This document shows, in pieces, positions 14,324 to 23,408 of a stretch of 24,157 nt of DNA. Position numbers and translations under genes: made by a program. Numbering within the stretch: the first letter of the stretch is position 1; every line of letters starts with the position of its first letter. Source of the DNA: Ruminococcaceae bacterium UBA1734 (GTDB lineage Bacteria > Bacillota > Clostridia > Oscillospirales > Acutalibacteraceae); the NCBI GenBank assembly GCA_002315765.1, contig DCIE01000013.1, positions 25,925 through 50,081 of the forward strand, written 5' to 3'. The notes beneath the pieces were generated by a model that saw only the letters and a list, made by a program, of their open reading frames with translations, was not told where the DNA came from and searched no databases.

Positions 14324-15456
14324 TGAAGGAACTTATTGTTTTAGGGTCCACCGGGTCCATAGGAACACAAACCTTAGAGGTTGCAAGAAAGCAAAATATA
14401 AGAATTACCGGACTTGCGGCAGGAAGTAATTATAAGCTTCTTGAAGAACAAGCCCGTGAATTTAAGCCCTTGGCTGTTGCAATGAGTGATGAAAAAGCCG
14501 CCGAGAATTTAAAAATCGCTTTAAAAGATACCGACATTAAGGTTTATTCAGGCACCAAAGGAGTTAATGCCGTAGCCGTAGGTAAGGGGGATATGGTTCT
14601 TTGTGCCATTGTAGGTATTGCAGGACTTGAAAGTACCCTTTGCGCCATTGATGCAGGAAAGGATATTGCTCTTGCCAACAAGGAAACCTTGGTAACAGGC
14701 GGAGATATTGTAAAGAGAAAAATAGCCGAAAAGAAAGTGAAACTTCTTCCGGTTGACAGCGAACATTCGGCAATTTTTCAATCTTTACAAGGAACACCAA
14801 AGGGAAGTCTGAAAAAGATTTTACTTACGGCTTCGGGCGGACCTTTTTTCGGTAAAACTAAGGAAGAATTAGCCAATGTAACGGTTGCGGATGCTCTTAA
14901 ACACCCTAACTGGTCAATGGGGCAAAAAATAACCATTGATTCGGCTACCCTTATGAACAAAGGCCTTGAGGTTATAGAGGCAGTTCATCTGTTTGATGTT
15001 AAGCCTTCGGATATTGAGGTTTTGGTTCATAGACAAAGCATATTACATTCGGCAGTAGAATTATCTGACGGTGCGGTTATAGCACAGCTCGGAACACCTG
15101 ATATGAAGGTGCCTATACAATATGCCCTTACATATCCCGAAAGAGGTGTAACCTTTGAGCACTTAAGCCTAACGGATATCGGTACACTGACCTTTAGTAA
15201 GCCTGACACCGAAACATTTAGGTGTTTGCCCATTTGTATGGAGGCAATTAATCGGGGAGGACTTTTTCCGGCGGCGGCAAATGGTGCTAATGAGGCAGCT
15301 GTTGGGTTGTTTTTAAAGGGAAAGATAAAATTTCTTGATATTCCGTTGCTTGTGGAAAAGGGAATGGAAACCGCTTCTAAAAATAAAGATTTCGGAATAG
15401 AAGATATATATAACACCGATTTTCTCGCGAGAGAAACGGTAAAAAATGCTTTGTAA
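14323..15456 (+). CDS. dxr: 1-deoxy-D-xylulose 5-phosphate reductoisomerase
   Basis: Converts DXP to 2-C-methylerythritol 4-phosphate with NADPH, the committed MEP pathway step. The protein is 377 residues. It has the NADPH loop 'GSTGSIGTQTLEVA' (8-21), 'ANKETLVTGG', 'LPVDSEHSAIFQ' with metal-binding residues, 'SGGPFF', 'WSMGQKITIDSATLMNKGLE', and 'VHRQSILHSAVE'. The start overlaps the cdsA stop by one base. With ispG two genes on, it shows that the organism makes isoprenoids by the MEP route, feeding uppS in the same operon. Confidence 0.95.
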   Translation: MKELIVLGSTGSIGTQTLEVARKQNIRITGLAAGSNYKLLEEQAREFKPLAVAMSDEKAAENLKIALKDTDIKVYSGTKGVNAVAVGKGDMVLCAIVGIAGLESTLCAIDAGKDIALANKETLVTGGDIVKRKIAEKKVKLLPVDSEHSAIFQSLQGTPKGSLKKILLTASGGPFFGKTKEELANVTVADALKHPNWSMGQKITIDSATLMNKGLEVIEAVHLFDVKPSDIEVLVHRQSILHSAVELSDGAVIAQLGTPDMKVPIQYALTYPERGVTFEHLSLTDIGTLTFSKPDTETFRCLPICMEAINRGGLFPAAANGANEAAVGLFLKGKIKFLDIPLLVEKGMETASKNKDFGIEDIYNTDFLARETVKNAL

Positions 15457-15461
15457 GGAAA

Positions 15462-16508
15462 GTGATTGTTATTTTTATTTGGAGTAACATTTGGCCGTAT
15501 CTTGTGGCTGTCGGACTGTTTTTAATACTTATAATTATTCACGAGTTCGGTCATTTTATTGCCGCAAAAGCAGTTGGAATTAAAGTAAATGAGTTTGCAG
15601 TCGGATTTGGTCCTAAATTGTTTTCAAAGAAGAAGGGCGAAACGCTTTATAGGGTTAATCTTTTGCCCCTCGGCGGATATTGTGCTATGGAGGGAGAAGA
15701 CGAGGGAAGCCAAGACAGTCGTGCGTTTTGCAATAAATCGGCAATAAAGCGACTGATTGTTGTGGTAATGGGTGCCACCTTCAATATTCTTTTCGGCATA
15801 ATCCTTATCGGCATTACACTAATACCGCAAAAGAGCTTTTCCACCACAACCGTTGCCCGGTTTTACGAAAATTCCGTTAGTGAAAAATCGGGACTTAAAG
15901 TGGGAGATAAAATTGTGGCAGTAGAGGGAAGAAAAATTTTCTCCACCTACGATTTAAGTTATGCATTTACCAATATTGAAGACGGAAAAATTGATATTAC
16001 AGTAGTTAGAGACGGCGAGAAAAAAACCTTAAATGATGTTAAATTTGCCAGTGAAAAGATAGAAGATATTGACTATTTAAAGGTTGATTTTTATGTTGAA
16101 CCACAAAAGAAAACGCCTTTAACCTTTATTTCACAGGCTGTTTCCACCTCGGTTTCCTATTGTGCCGTTATTTATCGTTCTCTTATTGATTTGATTGCAG
16201 GAAAATACGGTATCAGTGCTATGTCGGGACCGGTGGGGGTTACGGCGGCTATCGGTAATGTGGCAAAGCAAAGTCTCAGTGCCCTTATTCCCATAATGGC
16301 GCTTATTACCATTAATTTAGGACTCTTTAACCTGTTGCCTTTCCCTGCATTAGACGGCGGAAGACTGCTCTTTATTATAGTGGAAATAATTACAAGGAAA
16401 AAAGTACCGCAAAAGTACGAATCGCTTATACACGGAATTGGCTTTGCAATACTTTTAACCTTTATGGCACTGATTACCGTGAAGGATATTTGGGGATTGA
16501 TTAAATAA
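15462..16508 (+). CDS. rseP: Site-2 intramembrane zinc metalloprotease, RseP/RasP type
   Basis: Cleaves transmembrane segments of regulatory proteins such as anti-sigma factors or signal peptide remnants. The protein is 348 residues. It has zinc motif 'HEFGH' (27-31) in the first membrane helix, a second ligand motif 'NLLPFPALDGGR' (290-301, Asp298), one PDZ-like region around 125-200 ('SEKSGLKVGDKIVAVEGRKI'), and hydrophobic segments near 10-27, 95-120, 270-290 and 325-345. The start is GTG 15462, five bases after dxr. AAGGAA sits only about one base upstream, unusually close, so the exact start is uncertain. Synteny with dxr and ispG is standard in Firmicutes. Confidence 0.9.
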   Translation: MIVIFIWSNIWPYLVAVGLFLILIIIHEFGHFIAAKAVGIKVNEFAVGFGPKLFSKKKGETLYRVNLLPLGGYCAMEGEDEGSQDSRAFCNKSAIKRLIVVVMGATFNILFGIILIGITLIPQKSFSTTTVARFYENSVSEKSGLKVGDKIVAVEGRKIFSTYDLSYAFTNIEDGKIDITVVRDGEKKTLNDVKFASEKIEDIDYLKVDFYVEPQKKTPLTFISQAVSTSVSYCAVIYRSLIDLIAGKYGISAMSGPVGVTAAIGNVAKQSLSALIPIMALITINLGLFNLLPFPALDGGRLLFIIVEIITRKKVPQKYESLIHGIGFAILLTFMALITVKDIWGLIK

Positions 16509-17563
16509 TGTTTACTAATAAGGATACGAAAAAGGTTAAAATAGGAAATACTTATGTGGGCGGAGGTTCACCCATTACGGTGCAATCAATGCTTAATGTC
16601 TCGGCACACAATGTTGAGGGAAATGTAAAACAGGCATTGGAGCTTCAAGAGGCAGGTTGCGAAATTGTCAGAATTTCGGTTCCCGATAAGGACACATTAA
16701 AAACCGTTGAGGCTGTAAAAAGTGCCATAAATATTCCCCTTGTTGCGGATATCCATTTTGACTGGAAAATGGCAGTTGAAAGTGTTTATGCCGGAGTAGA
16801 TAAGGTTAGAATAAATCCGGGAAATATCGGGGATGAATCAAAGGTAAAGGCAGTTGTTGATGCCTGTAAAGATAAAAATGTTCCCATTAGAATAGGTGTT
16901 AATTCCGGTTCTCTCGAAAAGGATATTCTTGCAAGGTACGGCAGTCCCACGGCACAAGCTATGGTAGAAAGCGGATTTTTCCATATTGAACTTCTTCAAA
17001 AATACGATTTTGATGATATAATATTATCCCTTAAATCCTCTAATACACAAATGATGTACGATGCATATTCTTTGGCTGCCGAAAAATGTAAATATCCTCT
17101 TCATGTGGGTGTTACCGAGGCGGGAACAAAGGAAATGGGAATTGTAAAATCCTCGGCAGGTATCGGCGGATTGCTGCTTAAGGGTATCGGTGATACAATC
17201 AGGATATCCCTTACCGATAATCCGGTAGAGGAAGTCTATGCCGCAAAAAAATTGCTAAAGGGTTTAGGCTTTAGAAATGAGGGCATTAAGTTTGTTTCCT
17301 GTCCTACCTGCGGACGAACTTCCATTGACTTAATTTCCATTGCAAAGAAAGCCGAAGAACTTCTTAAGAATGTGGATAAAGATATTACTGTTGCCATAAT
17401 GGGTTGCGTGGTAAACGGCCCCGGAGAGGCAAAAAATGCCGATATAGGCATAGCCGGTGGAAAGGGTAGCGGTGTTCTGTTTAAAAAGGGCGAAATTCTT
17501 TATAAGAATATTCCCGAAGACAAACTGCTTTCCACCCTTATTGATGAAATTGAAAAGATGTAA
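16508..17563 (+). CDS. ispG: 4-hydroxy-3-methylbut-2-enyl diphosphate synthase (flavodoxin/ferredoxin)
   Basis: Reduces MEcPP to HMBPP, the penultimate MEP pathway step, using a [4Fe-4S] cluster. The protein is 351 residues, the short bacterial form. It has a TIM-barrel half ('GGGSPITVQSML', 'LVADIHFDWKMA', 'VRINPGNIGDE') and a C-terminal cluster half with Cys265 and Cys268 in 'SCPTCGRTSIDL', and Cys300 and Glu307 in 'GCVVNGPGEAKNADIGIAGG'. The start overlaps the rseP stop as TAATG. It is oxygen sensitive in other bacteria, in keeping with an anaerobe. Confidence 0.95.
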   Translation: MFTNKDTKKVKIGNTYVGGGSPITVQSMLNVSAHNVEGNVKQALELQEAGCEIVRISVPDKDTLKTVEAVKSAINIPLVADIHFDWKMAVESVYAGVDKVRINPGNIGDESKVKAVVDACKDKNVPIRIGVNSGSLEKDILARYGSPTAQAMVESGFFHIELLQKYDFDDIILSLKSSNTQMMYDAYSLAAEKCKYPLHVGVTEAGTKEMGIVKSSAGIGGLLLKGIGDTIRISLTDNPVEEVYAAKKLLKGLGFRNEGIKFVSCPTCGRTSIDLISIAKKAEELLKNVDKDITVAIMGCVVNGPGEAKNADIGIAGGKGSGVLFKKGEILYKNIPEDKLLSTLIDEIEKM

Positions 17564-17578
17564 AAACGGAGAAAATTC

Positions 17579-20500
17579 ATGAGTTACATAAAGGACCTTT
17601 TCGGCGGATTTTGCGATAATTTGCCGAGGGAAATAGGAGATTGCGAGATAAAAGAATGCAATCTTGATAAGGAAAACAGAATACTTGATTTAAGGATAAA
17701 AACGGATAGTTATGTAGAGCATGAAATTATCACCGATTTTAAAACTGCTGTTACAAATGCACTTAAATTGTCGGAAATAAACCTTGAAGTGGATTTTGAA
17801 GGTAATTGCTTTGACCGAAAATGTGCGCAGGATATCGTTTCTAAAATTCGTGCTAAAAGCCCGATTTTAAATGGCTTTTTCAATGGTGCCGACTTTAATG
17901 TGTCGGAGAATACCGTAACTATTTCTCTAAAATACGGCGGTTTAGAGGTTATTAATAATACCGATTTTCAAAAGGATTTTAAAAGACAGGTTAAAGCCGA
18001 TTTCGGAATTGATATTGAGGTGGAGTTTGAGGGAGTTTTGGAAACCGAGGAATATGAGCCACCAATACCTGTAATTACCGAAATGCCTGTAGCCGAGAAT
18101 AAAAATCCAAAAGAAGCAAAAACTGCCGCACCTGCAAAAGAGAAAAAGGTGTTTTCGGGAAAACCACAAAACGGATTTCCCATTTATCCCGACAGTGCGG
18201 AATTGTTTTTCGGCAGAAAAATCAATACGGATATACAGACCATTAAGAGTATTACACCTCCCGAGGATAGGGATGATGTTAAGCCTATTGCCGCTTGGGG
18301 GGAGGTTTTTGACTGCGAAATAACCTTAAAAGATACAAGAAACGGCAAAAAAATGGTTAAGGGAAAGTTTTGCTTTTCCGATGGTACAAACTCCTTAAAC
18401 GGTGTAATAACAAAGTTTTTCAGTGATAAATACAGCAATGACCCCGAGAGAGATTCTCAAAACTTTAAAAAATCTTTGGAGCCTTTATGCGATGGCGCAA
18501 ATGTAATTATAAACGGTGATTATAAGTTTGACAGTTGGTATAACGATTATATTGTGGAAGTAAAGGCCATTGCCACGGTACAAAAATATGAAGAAACCGA
18601 TGACTATGAGGGTGAAAAAAGAGTAGAACTTCATTGCCATACCAATATGTCGGCTAAGGATGCTGTTTCAAGTGCGGGAGATATTATCGACCGTGCATAT
18701 AAATGGGGACATAAGGCTGTGGCAATTACCGACCACGGCGTAGTACAAAGTTATCCTGCCGCCGCTGCCGCTGTTTCAAAAATAAAGAAAAAAGGCGGAG
18801 ATTTTAAGGTCATTTACGGTGTTGAAAGCTATTTTATTGATGATACACGCCACGATATTACAGGCCTTTCGTCAAAAGAAATAGGTAAACTCAGAAATCA
18901 CCAAATTATCCTTTGTAAAAACTTGGTGGGACTTAAGAATCTTTATGAGCTTGTATCCGATGCACACCTTAACTGTTTCCACGGCAGACCGGTTACTCTC
19001 AGGTCAAAGCTTGATGCCCATAGGGAAGGACTGATTATCGGCTCGGCTTGTGAATTAGGCGAACTGTATAAGGCGATTGTGGACAATAAACCTCGTGAGG
19101 AATTGCTTGAGATTGCCAAGTATTATGATTATTTGGAAATACAACCTCTTGGAAATAATGCTTTTATGGTTAGGGAGTCGGGTAATCCCGATAAGGTGGA
19201 TAAAAAGACCGGTCAGGTTACACCCAATAGATTTAAAAATGTTACCAATCTTGATGTAATAAAGGATTTTAACCGTACTGTTGTTTCTCTTGCCGATGAA
19301 TTGGGACTTCCGGTTGTAGCCACGGGAGATGTGCATTTTCTTAAAAAAGAGGACGGCATAATCCGCCAAATTGTTATGGCAGGACAAGGCTTTAACGATA
19401 TTGAAAATCAAGCACCGCTATACCTAAAATCAACCACTGAAATGCTTGAGGATTTCTCATATTTCGGCGATAGAGCCAAGGAATTCGTAATAGATAATCC
19501 GAATAAAATTGCCGATATGATTGACGGCGATGTTGTGCCGGTTCCTCCCGGAAACTATCCTCCGGTTATTGAAGGCTCGGACGATATGCTTAAAAGTATT
19601 TGTTGGGAGAATGCCCATAAAACATACGGCGAAAATTTGCCGGAAATAGTTGAAAAAAGGCTTTCAAAGGAACTTAATTCAATCATTAATAACGGATTTT
19701 CCATAATGTATATTTCGGCACAAAAGCTTGTGGCTTACAGTGAAGAACAGGGATATTTGGTAGGCTCGAGAGGCTCGGTAGGTTCCTCATTTGTTGCTAC
19801 AATGGCGGGAATTTCCGAGGTAAATCCATTAGCACCCCACTATGTTTGTCCTAAGTGTTGCCACAGCGAATTTTTCACTGACGGAAGTGTAGGCTCGGGA
19901 TTTGATTTACCTCCTAAGGACTGCCCCGAATGCGGAACACCACTTAATCGAAACGGACACGATATTCCTTTTGAAACCTTCCTTGGATTTAAGGGCGACA
20001 AGGTGCCTGATATAGACCTTAACTTTTCCGATGAAGTGCAGACAAGGGTACAGGATTTCACCAAGACCTTGTTTGGAGACGGCAATGTATTTAAGGCAGG
20101 AACAATATCTACCATAGCTGAAAAAACGGCCTACGGATTTGCCAAAGCCTATGCCGAGAAAATGAATATTACCCTTAGCGGTGCCGAGCTTAACCGTTTG
20201 GCAAAAAAGGTTGAAAACTCTAAAATTAAGACCACCACAGGTCAGCACCCGGCAGGTATGATTATCGTACCCGGCGATATGACAATTTACGATTTTTGTC
20301 CGGTACAGCACCCGGCTGATGACAATACAAGCGATATTATTACAACACATTTTGATTTCCATTCTATCCACGATACAATACTAAAGCTTGACGAATTGGG
20401 ACATGTGGTTCCTACAATTTATAAGTATTTAGAGGAATACTCCGGCATTCCGGTTAACGATGTAACAATGTCGGACCCTAAAATTTATTCATTGTTTACT

Positions 20501-21457
20501 TCTACCGAGGCACTTGGCGTTACTCCCGAAGATATTGATGCAAAAGCCGGAACAATCGGACTTCCCGAGTTCGGCACAAGACTTACCATTGATATGCTTG
20601 TAGACTGTAAACCCAAAACCTTTGCCGATTTACTTCAGATTTCGGGACTTTCCCACGGTACTAATGTTTACCACGGAAACGCAAAGGAACTGATTGATAA
20701 CGGAACCTGTACCATTTCAGAGGTTATAGGTACCCGTGATAATATTATGGTTTACTTAATACATAAGGGAATGGAAGAAGGTCTTGCCTTTAAAATTACC
20801 GAGACTGTTCGTAAAGGTCTTGTGGCAAAGGGCAAGGTGTCCGAAGAAGATTGGAACGGTTTTGCGGAGGAAATGCGAAAGGTTAATGTTCCCGAATGGT
20901 ATATTGATTCCTGCCGTAAAATCGAGTATATGTTCCCCAAAGCCCATGCTGCGGCTTATGTAATTTCTGCTCTTAGAATTGCTTGGTATAAGGTTTATAA
21001 ACCGCTTGAATACTATTGTGCATATTTCACAGCTCGTCCCGAGGATGTAGATGTTCCCACGGTAACAGCCGGTATAAGCACGGTAAAAACGGTTATGAAT
21101 GCTATTAAGGAAAAAGGCAAAGATGCCGAAAAGAAGGAACTTGATAACTATAAAAACCTTTTGATATTTAACGAAATGATGTCAAGGGGAATAGAGGTCT
21201 TGCCTATTGATATTAAGTATTCTCACGCAGTAAAATATCTTCCCGAAAACGGTAAAATGCGACTTCCGTTTTGTGCTATGGCAGGTTGCGGAAGAAAGGC
21301 GGCTTTCTCAATTTATGAGGCGGCAAGTAAGGGGAATTTCGTTTCCCGAGAAGATTTCGCAATAGAAGCGGGAGTTTCCAAAACCATAATCCAAAATCTT
21401 GCGGATTTAGGGGCAATGAACGACCTACCCGATACAAATCAAATATCTATGTTTTAG
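17579..21457 (+). CDS. polC: DNA polymerase III PolC-type alpha subunit lacking the exonuclease domain
   Basis: The replicative polymerase of low-GC Gram-positives. The protein is 1292 residues, against about 1400-1450 usually. Order: N-terminal domain (1-150), a Lys/Ala/Pro linker (about 160-195), an OB fold (about 235-335), and a PHP domain starting with 'RVELHCHTNMSAKDAV' (348-363). Next come 'RGSVGSSFVATMAG' (731-744), a zinc site (Cys757, 760, 782, 785), and the catalytic core 'PDIDLNFS' (Asp811, Asp813) with 'LKLDELGH' (Asp938). It ends with 'LADLGAMNDLPDTNQISMF'. The DnaQ-like exonuclease normally inserted after 'VIYGVE' in the PHP domain (DVETTG motif) is absent; about 20 residues bridge 'YFIDD' to 'HQIILCKN' (roughly 18836-18901). 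The frame is continuous, so this is not a frameshift. CGGAG precedes the ATG. Confidence 0.93.
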   Translation: MSYIKDLFGGFCDNLPREIGDCEIKECNLDKENRILDLRIKTDSYVEHEIITDFKTAVTNALKLSEINLEVDFEGNCFDRKCAQDIVSKIRAKSPILNGFFNGADFNVSENTVTISLKYGGLEVINNTDFQKDFKRQVKADFGIDIEVEFEGVLETEEYEPPIPVITEMPVAENKNPKEAKTAAPAKEKKVFSGKPQNGFPIYPDSAELFFGRKINTDIQTIKSITPPEDRDDVKPIAAWGEVFDCEITLKDTRNGKKMVKGKFCFSDGTNSLNGVITKFFSDKYSNDPERDSQNFKKSLEPLCDGANVIINGDYKFDSWYNDYIVEVKAIATVQKYEETDDYEGEKRVELHCHTNMSAKDAVSSAGDIIDRAYKWGHKAVAITDHGVVQSYPAAAAAVSKIKKKGGDFKVIYGVESYFIDDTRHDITGLSSKEIGKLRNHQIILCKNLVGLKNLYELVSDAHLNCFHGRPVTLRSKLDAHREGLIIGSACELGELYKAIVDNKPREELLEIAKYYDYLEIQPLGNNAFMVRESGNPDKVDKKTGQVTPNRFKNVTNLDVIKDFNRTVVSLADELGLPVVATGDVHFLKKEDGIIRQIVMAGQGFNDIENQAPLYLKSTTEMLEDFSYFGDRAKEFVIDNPNKIADMIDGDVVPVPPGNYPPVIEGSDDMLKSICWENAHKTYGENLPEIVEKRLSKELNSIINNGFSIMYISAQKLVAYSEEQGYLVGSRGSVGSSFVATMAGISEVNPLAPHYVCPKCCHSEFFTDGSVGSGFDLPPKDCPECGTPLNRNGHDIPFETFLGFKGDKVPDIDLNFSDEVQTRVQDFTKTLFGDGNVFKAGTISTIAEKTAYGFAKAYAEKMNITLSGAELNRLAKKVENSKIKTTTGQHPAGMIIVPGDMTIYDFCPVQHPADDNTSDIITTHFDFHSIHDTILKLDELGHVVPTIYKYLEEYSGIPVNDVTMSDPKIYSLFTSTEALGVTPEDIDAKAGTIGLPEFGTRLTIDMLVDCKPKTFADLLQISGLSHGTNVYHGNAKELIDNGTCTISEVIGTRDNIMVYLIHKGMEEGLAFKITETVRKGLVAKGKVSEEDWNGFAEEMRKVNVPEWYIDSCRKIEYMFPKAHAAAYVISALRIAWYKVYKPLEYYCAYFTARPEDVDVPTVTAGISTVKTVMNAIKEKGKDAEKKELDNYKNLLIFNEMMSRGIEVLPIDIKYSHAVKYLPENGKMRLPFCAMAGCGRKAAFSIYEAASKGNFVSREDFAIEAGVSKTIIQNLADLGAMNDLPDTNQISMF

Positions 21458-21462
21458 GTTTT

Positions 21463-21494
21463 TAGGCACCGTTTTTCGGTGCCTATATTTTTTT
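21463..21494 (+). terminator. Rho-independent terminator of the pyrH-polC operon
   Basis: TAGGCACCG (21463-21471), loop TTTTT, and CGGTGCCTA (21477-21485) make a perfect 9-bp stem, followed by seven Ts (21488-21494). It begins six bases after the polC stop. The convergent yitT-like gene ends inside it, at 21483. Confidence 0.92.
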
Positions 21495-22328
21495 AAACCC
21501 CTGACCGTATATTTCGGTGGCATCATTTAGTATTACGAAAGAGGTTGGGTCTAATTCGCCGATTATTTTTGTAAGTTTATATATTTCGTGGGACCGTGCG
21601 GTGCAAATAAGCAGTCCTTTTTCTTTGTTGGTGTAGCCTCCGTATGCTTTGATTTTGGTTACACCTCTTTTAAGATTTTTGGAAATTTTACTGCAAAGAA
21701 TGTCGGGATTATCGCTGATTATAAGTGCTGTTTTTCCCTTATCTAATCCGTAAATTACCGTATCCGTAACCCTTGATGATACATAAATTGCAATGATTGA
21801 ATAAAGGGCACTTTCAACATTTTTATAGCAAACAGCGGCAAAAGTAATTACTACAAGGTCGGACAGAAGAATAATCTTTCCTATTGAGAAATGAGGTCTT
21901 TTCATATTGACTAATTTTGCTATAATGTCAACTCCGCCGGTTGTGGCACCGAAACGAAGAATGATACTAAGCCCCATACCCATAATTATTCCGCCGAAAA
22001 TCGAGGCTAATAAACTGTTTATTTTAATTTGAGGCAAAAGGGTGTCGGTAATTCCAAGGGAGAAGGAAAGAAGAAAAGTCGCAATAAATGTGCGTACAAT
22101 AAATTCGGTGCCGATATAATAAAAAGCTAAAAACAAAATGGGTAGATTTAGAATTAAAAGAACGGTTCCTGTGTTAAACCCGGAAATATAGTTTATTGAG
22201 GTGGCAAGTCCGGTAAAACCGCCGGGAGAAATTCCGTTAGGTGAAATAATCATAGAAACGGCGCCGGAATATATTAAACACCCTAACAAATACATAACCG
22301 TATCTTTAAAAATACCTTTTAGTTTCAC
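21483..22328 (-). CDS. YitT family membrane protein with C-terminal DUF2179 domain
   Basis: A 281-residue protein. Residues 1-185 are hydrophobic, with about five or six membrane helices and the family pattern 'SPNGISPGGFTGLATSINY'. 'GLSIILRFGATTGGVDIIAKLV' lies further on. The C-terminal soluble part ('TALIISDNPDILCSKISKNLKRGVTKIKAYGGYT') is the DUF2179 domain, followed by 'DPTSFVILNDATEIYGQGF'. The reading frame opens at GTG 22337. I prefer GTG 22328, which has GAGGTG six bases upstream. Function is unknown for the family. It lies between polC and the spoIIIA operon, divergent from the latter. Confidence 0.88.
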   Translation of the reverse strand: MKLKGIFKDTVMYLLGCLIYSGAVSMIISPNGISPGGFTGLATSINYISGFNTGTVLLILNLPILFLAFYYIGTEFIVRTFIATFLLSFSLGITDTLLPQIKINSLLASIFGGIIMGMGLSIILRFGATTGGVDIIAKLVNMKRPHFSIGKIILLSDLVVITFAAVCYKNVESALYSIIAIYVSSRVTDTVIYGLDKGKTALIISDNPDILCSKISKNLKRGVTKIKAYGGYTNKEKGLLICTARSHEIYKLTKIIGELDPTSFVILNDATEIYGQGFKKI

Positions 22329-22388
22329 ATCAAACACCTCATTTTATTTTTTGAACTTAAAAAAATATTATTATTGGTAAATAAATGA

Positions 22389-22430
22389 AGAGCATATTAA
22401 ACTCAAACAAAAATGAGTTCAATATGCTCT
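22389..22430. promoter_or_regulatory. Long palindrome containing the yitT-like gene promoter
   Basis: AGAGCATATT (22389-22398) and AATATGCTCT (22421-22430) pair perfectly. AACTCA (22400-22405) and TGAGTT (22414-22419) continue the stem after one A/C mismatch, giving 16 pairs around an 8-base loop. On the minus strand it holds TTGAAC (22422-22417), a 17-base spacer and TAATAT (22399-22394), a good promoter for the yitT-like gene. By symmetry the plus strand has TTAAAC-17-CAATAT, a weaker promoter facing spoIIIAA. No T-run follows on either strand, so it is more likely an operator/promoter than a terminator. Confidence 0.55.
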
Positions 22431-22484
22431 CTTTGTTCTAATACGGACAAACATTTCATATTATTAACAGAAGGAATGAAAACA

Positions 22485-23408
22485 ATGAAAAAAACCGAAG
22501 AGTTTTATAAGAGTTTAGAGCTTTTAGCGCCTACTCTCAGAAAAAGCTTAGAATTTATCAGTGATGAAATTAAAAGCGAAGTACAGGAAATAAGAATACG
22601 AATTAACAAACCGCTTTGCTTAACGCTTAAGGGAAAAAGTCTTTTTGTATTAAAAGACGGCAGTATATCACAAAAATATTCCGAAGATACTGTTGTTTGT
22701 ACGAAAAATCAGGTGGAAGAAAGTTTTTCGATACTTACAAATAATTCGGTTTATGCTCATTTAGAGGAAATAAAACAAGGGTTTGTTAAGACAAAAACGG
22801 GAAATCGTGTGGGACTTTGCGGAACATTTTCCGACAATATGATTTTTGATGTTTCGGGAATAAACATAAGAATTGCAAGGGAAATAAAGGGCTGTGCAAA
22901 GGAGATTTTTAATGGCTATTACGGTGGCGGAATACTTATTTTAGGGCCTCCCGGTTCGGGAAAAACCACCGTTTTAAGAGATTTTGTAAGGTTGTTGTCC
23001 AATAGCGGAAAAAGGGTTTGCGTTATTGATTCAAGGGGAGAAATTTCGGCTTTAAGGTACGGCATTTCTTCATTTGATTTAGGGGTTAATACCGATGTGT
23101 ACAATATTGAAGATAAGGCAAAGGGTATGGAAATGGCGCTTAGAACAATGTTTCCTAATATTATTGCTCTTGATGAGGTGGGAAACAGCAGGGAAATTAC
23201 AGAGATTTCCGAAAGCTTCAATTCCGGAGTGGATGTGGTGTTGACAGCACATATCGGAGTATTTGAAGAATGGAAAGACCGAAAGGTTGTGTCGGAAATA
23301 TTAGGGACAGGTGCAATAGAACAAATTGCGATTTTGCCTACTGTGATAGGTGAAAAAATAATAATTTTGCATAAAGGGGAGTGGAAACAAGAAAATGATT
23401 TATTTTAA
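22485..23408 (+). CDS. spoIIIAA: Stage III sporulation protein AA (AAA ATPase)
   Basis: ATPase of the SpoIIIA-SpoIIQ channel joining mother cell and forespore; related to type II/IV secretion ATPases. The protein is 307 residues. It has an N-terminal domain with 'VQEIRIRINKPLCL', then 'GNRVGLCG', Walker A 'GPPGSGKT' (154-161), 'VCVIDSRGEISA', Walker B 'NIIALDEVG' (225-233), and 'VVLTAHIG'. The frame extends upstream to ATG 22413, inside the palindrome. I chose ATG 22485 because AAGGA (22471-22475) is nine bases upstream; ATG 22476 abuts that site. First gene of the spoIIIA operon, which in Bacillus is switched on by sigma-E in the mother cell. Confidence 0.93.
   Translation: MKKTEEFYKSLELLAPTLRKSLEFISDEIKSEVQEIRIRINKPLCLTLKGKSLFVLKDGSISQKYSEDTVVCTKNQVEESFSILTNNSVYAHLEEIKQGFVKTKTGNRVGLCGTFSDNMIFDVSGINIRIAREIKGCAKEIFNGYYGGGILILGPPGSGKTTVLRDFVRLLSNSGKRVCVIDSRGEISALRYGISSFDLGVNTDVYNIEDKAKGMEMALRTMFPNIIALDEVGNSREITEISESFNSGVDVVLTAHIGVFEEWKDRKVVSEILGTGAIEQIAILPTVIGEKIIILHKGEWKQENDLF

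Noticed and set aside
17579..21457. Short PolC explained by a frameshift or two broken genes
   Set aside because: One continuous frame, and all domains either side of the missing exonuclease are in register and well conserved.
22389..22430. Bidirectional terminator
   Set aside because: The stem is long, but no T-run follows on either strand and both flanking genes diverge from it.
22435..22464. Sigma-E promoter for spoIIIAA (TCTAATA ... CATATTAT)
   Set aside because: Only a loose match to the sigma-E -35 and -10, and the implied start would fall on the ribosome binding site. Sigma-E control is expected from Bacillus but not shown here.
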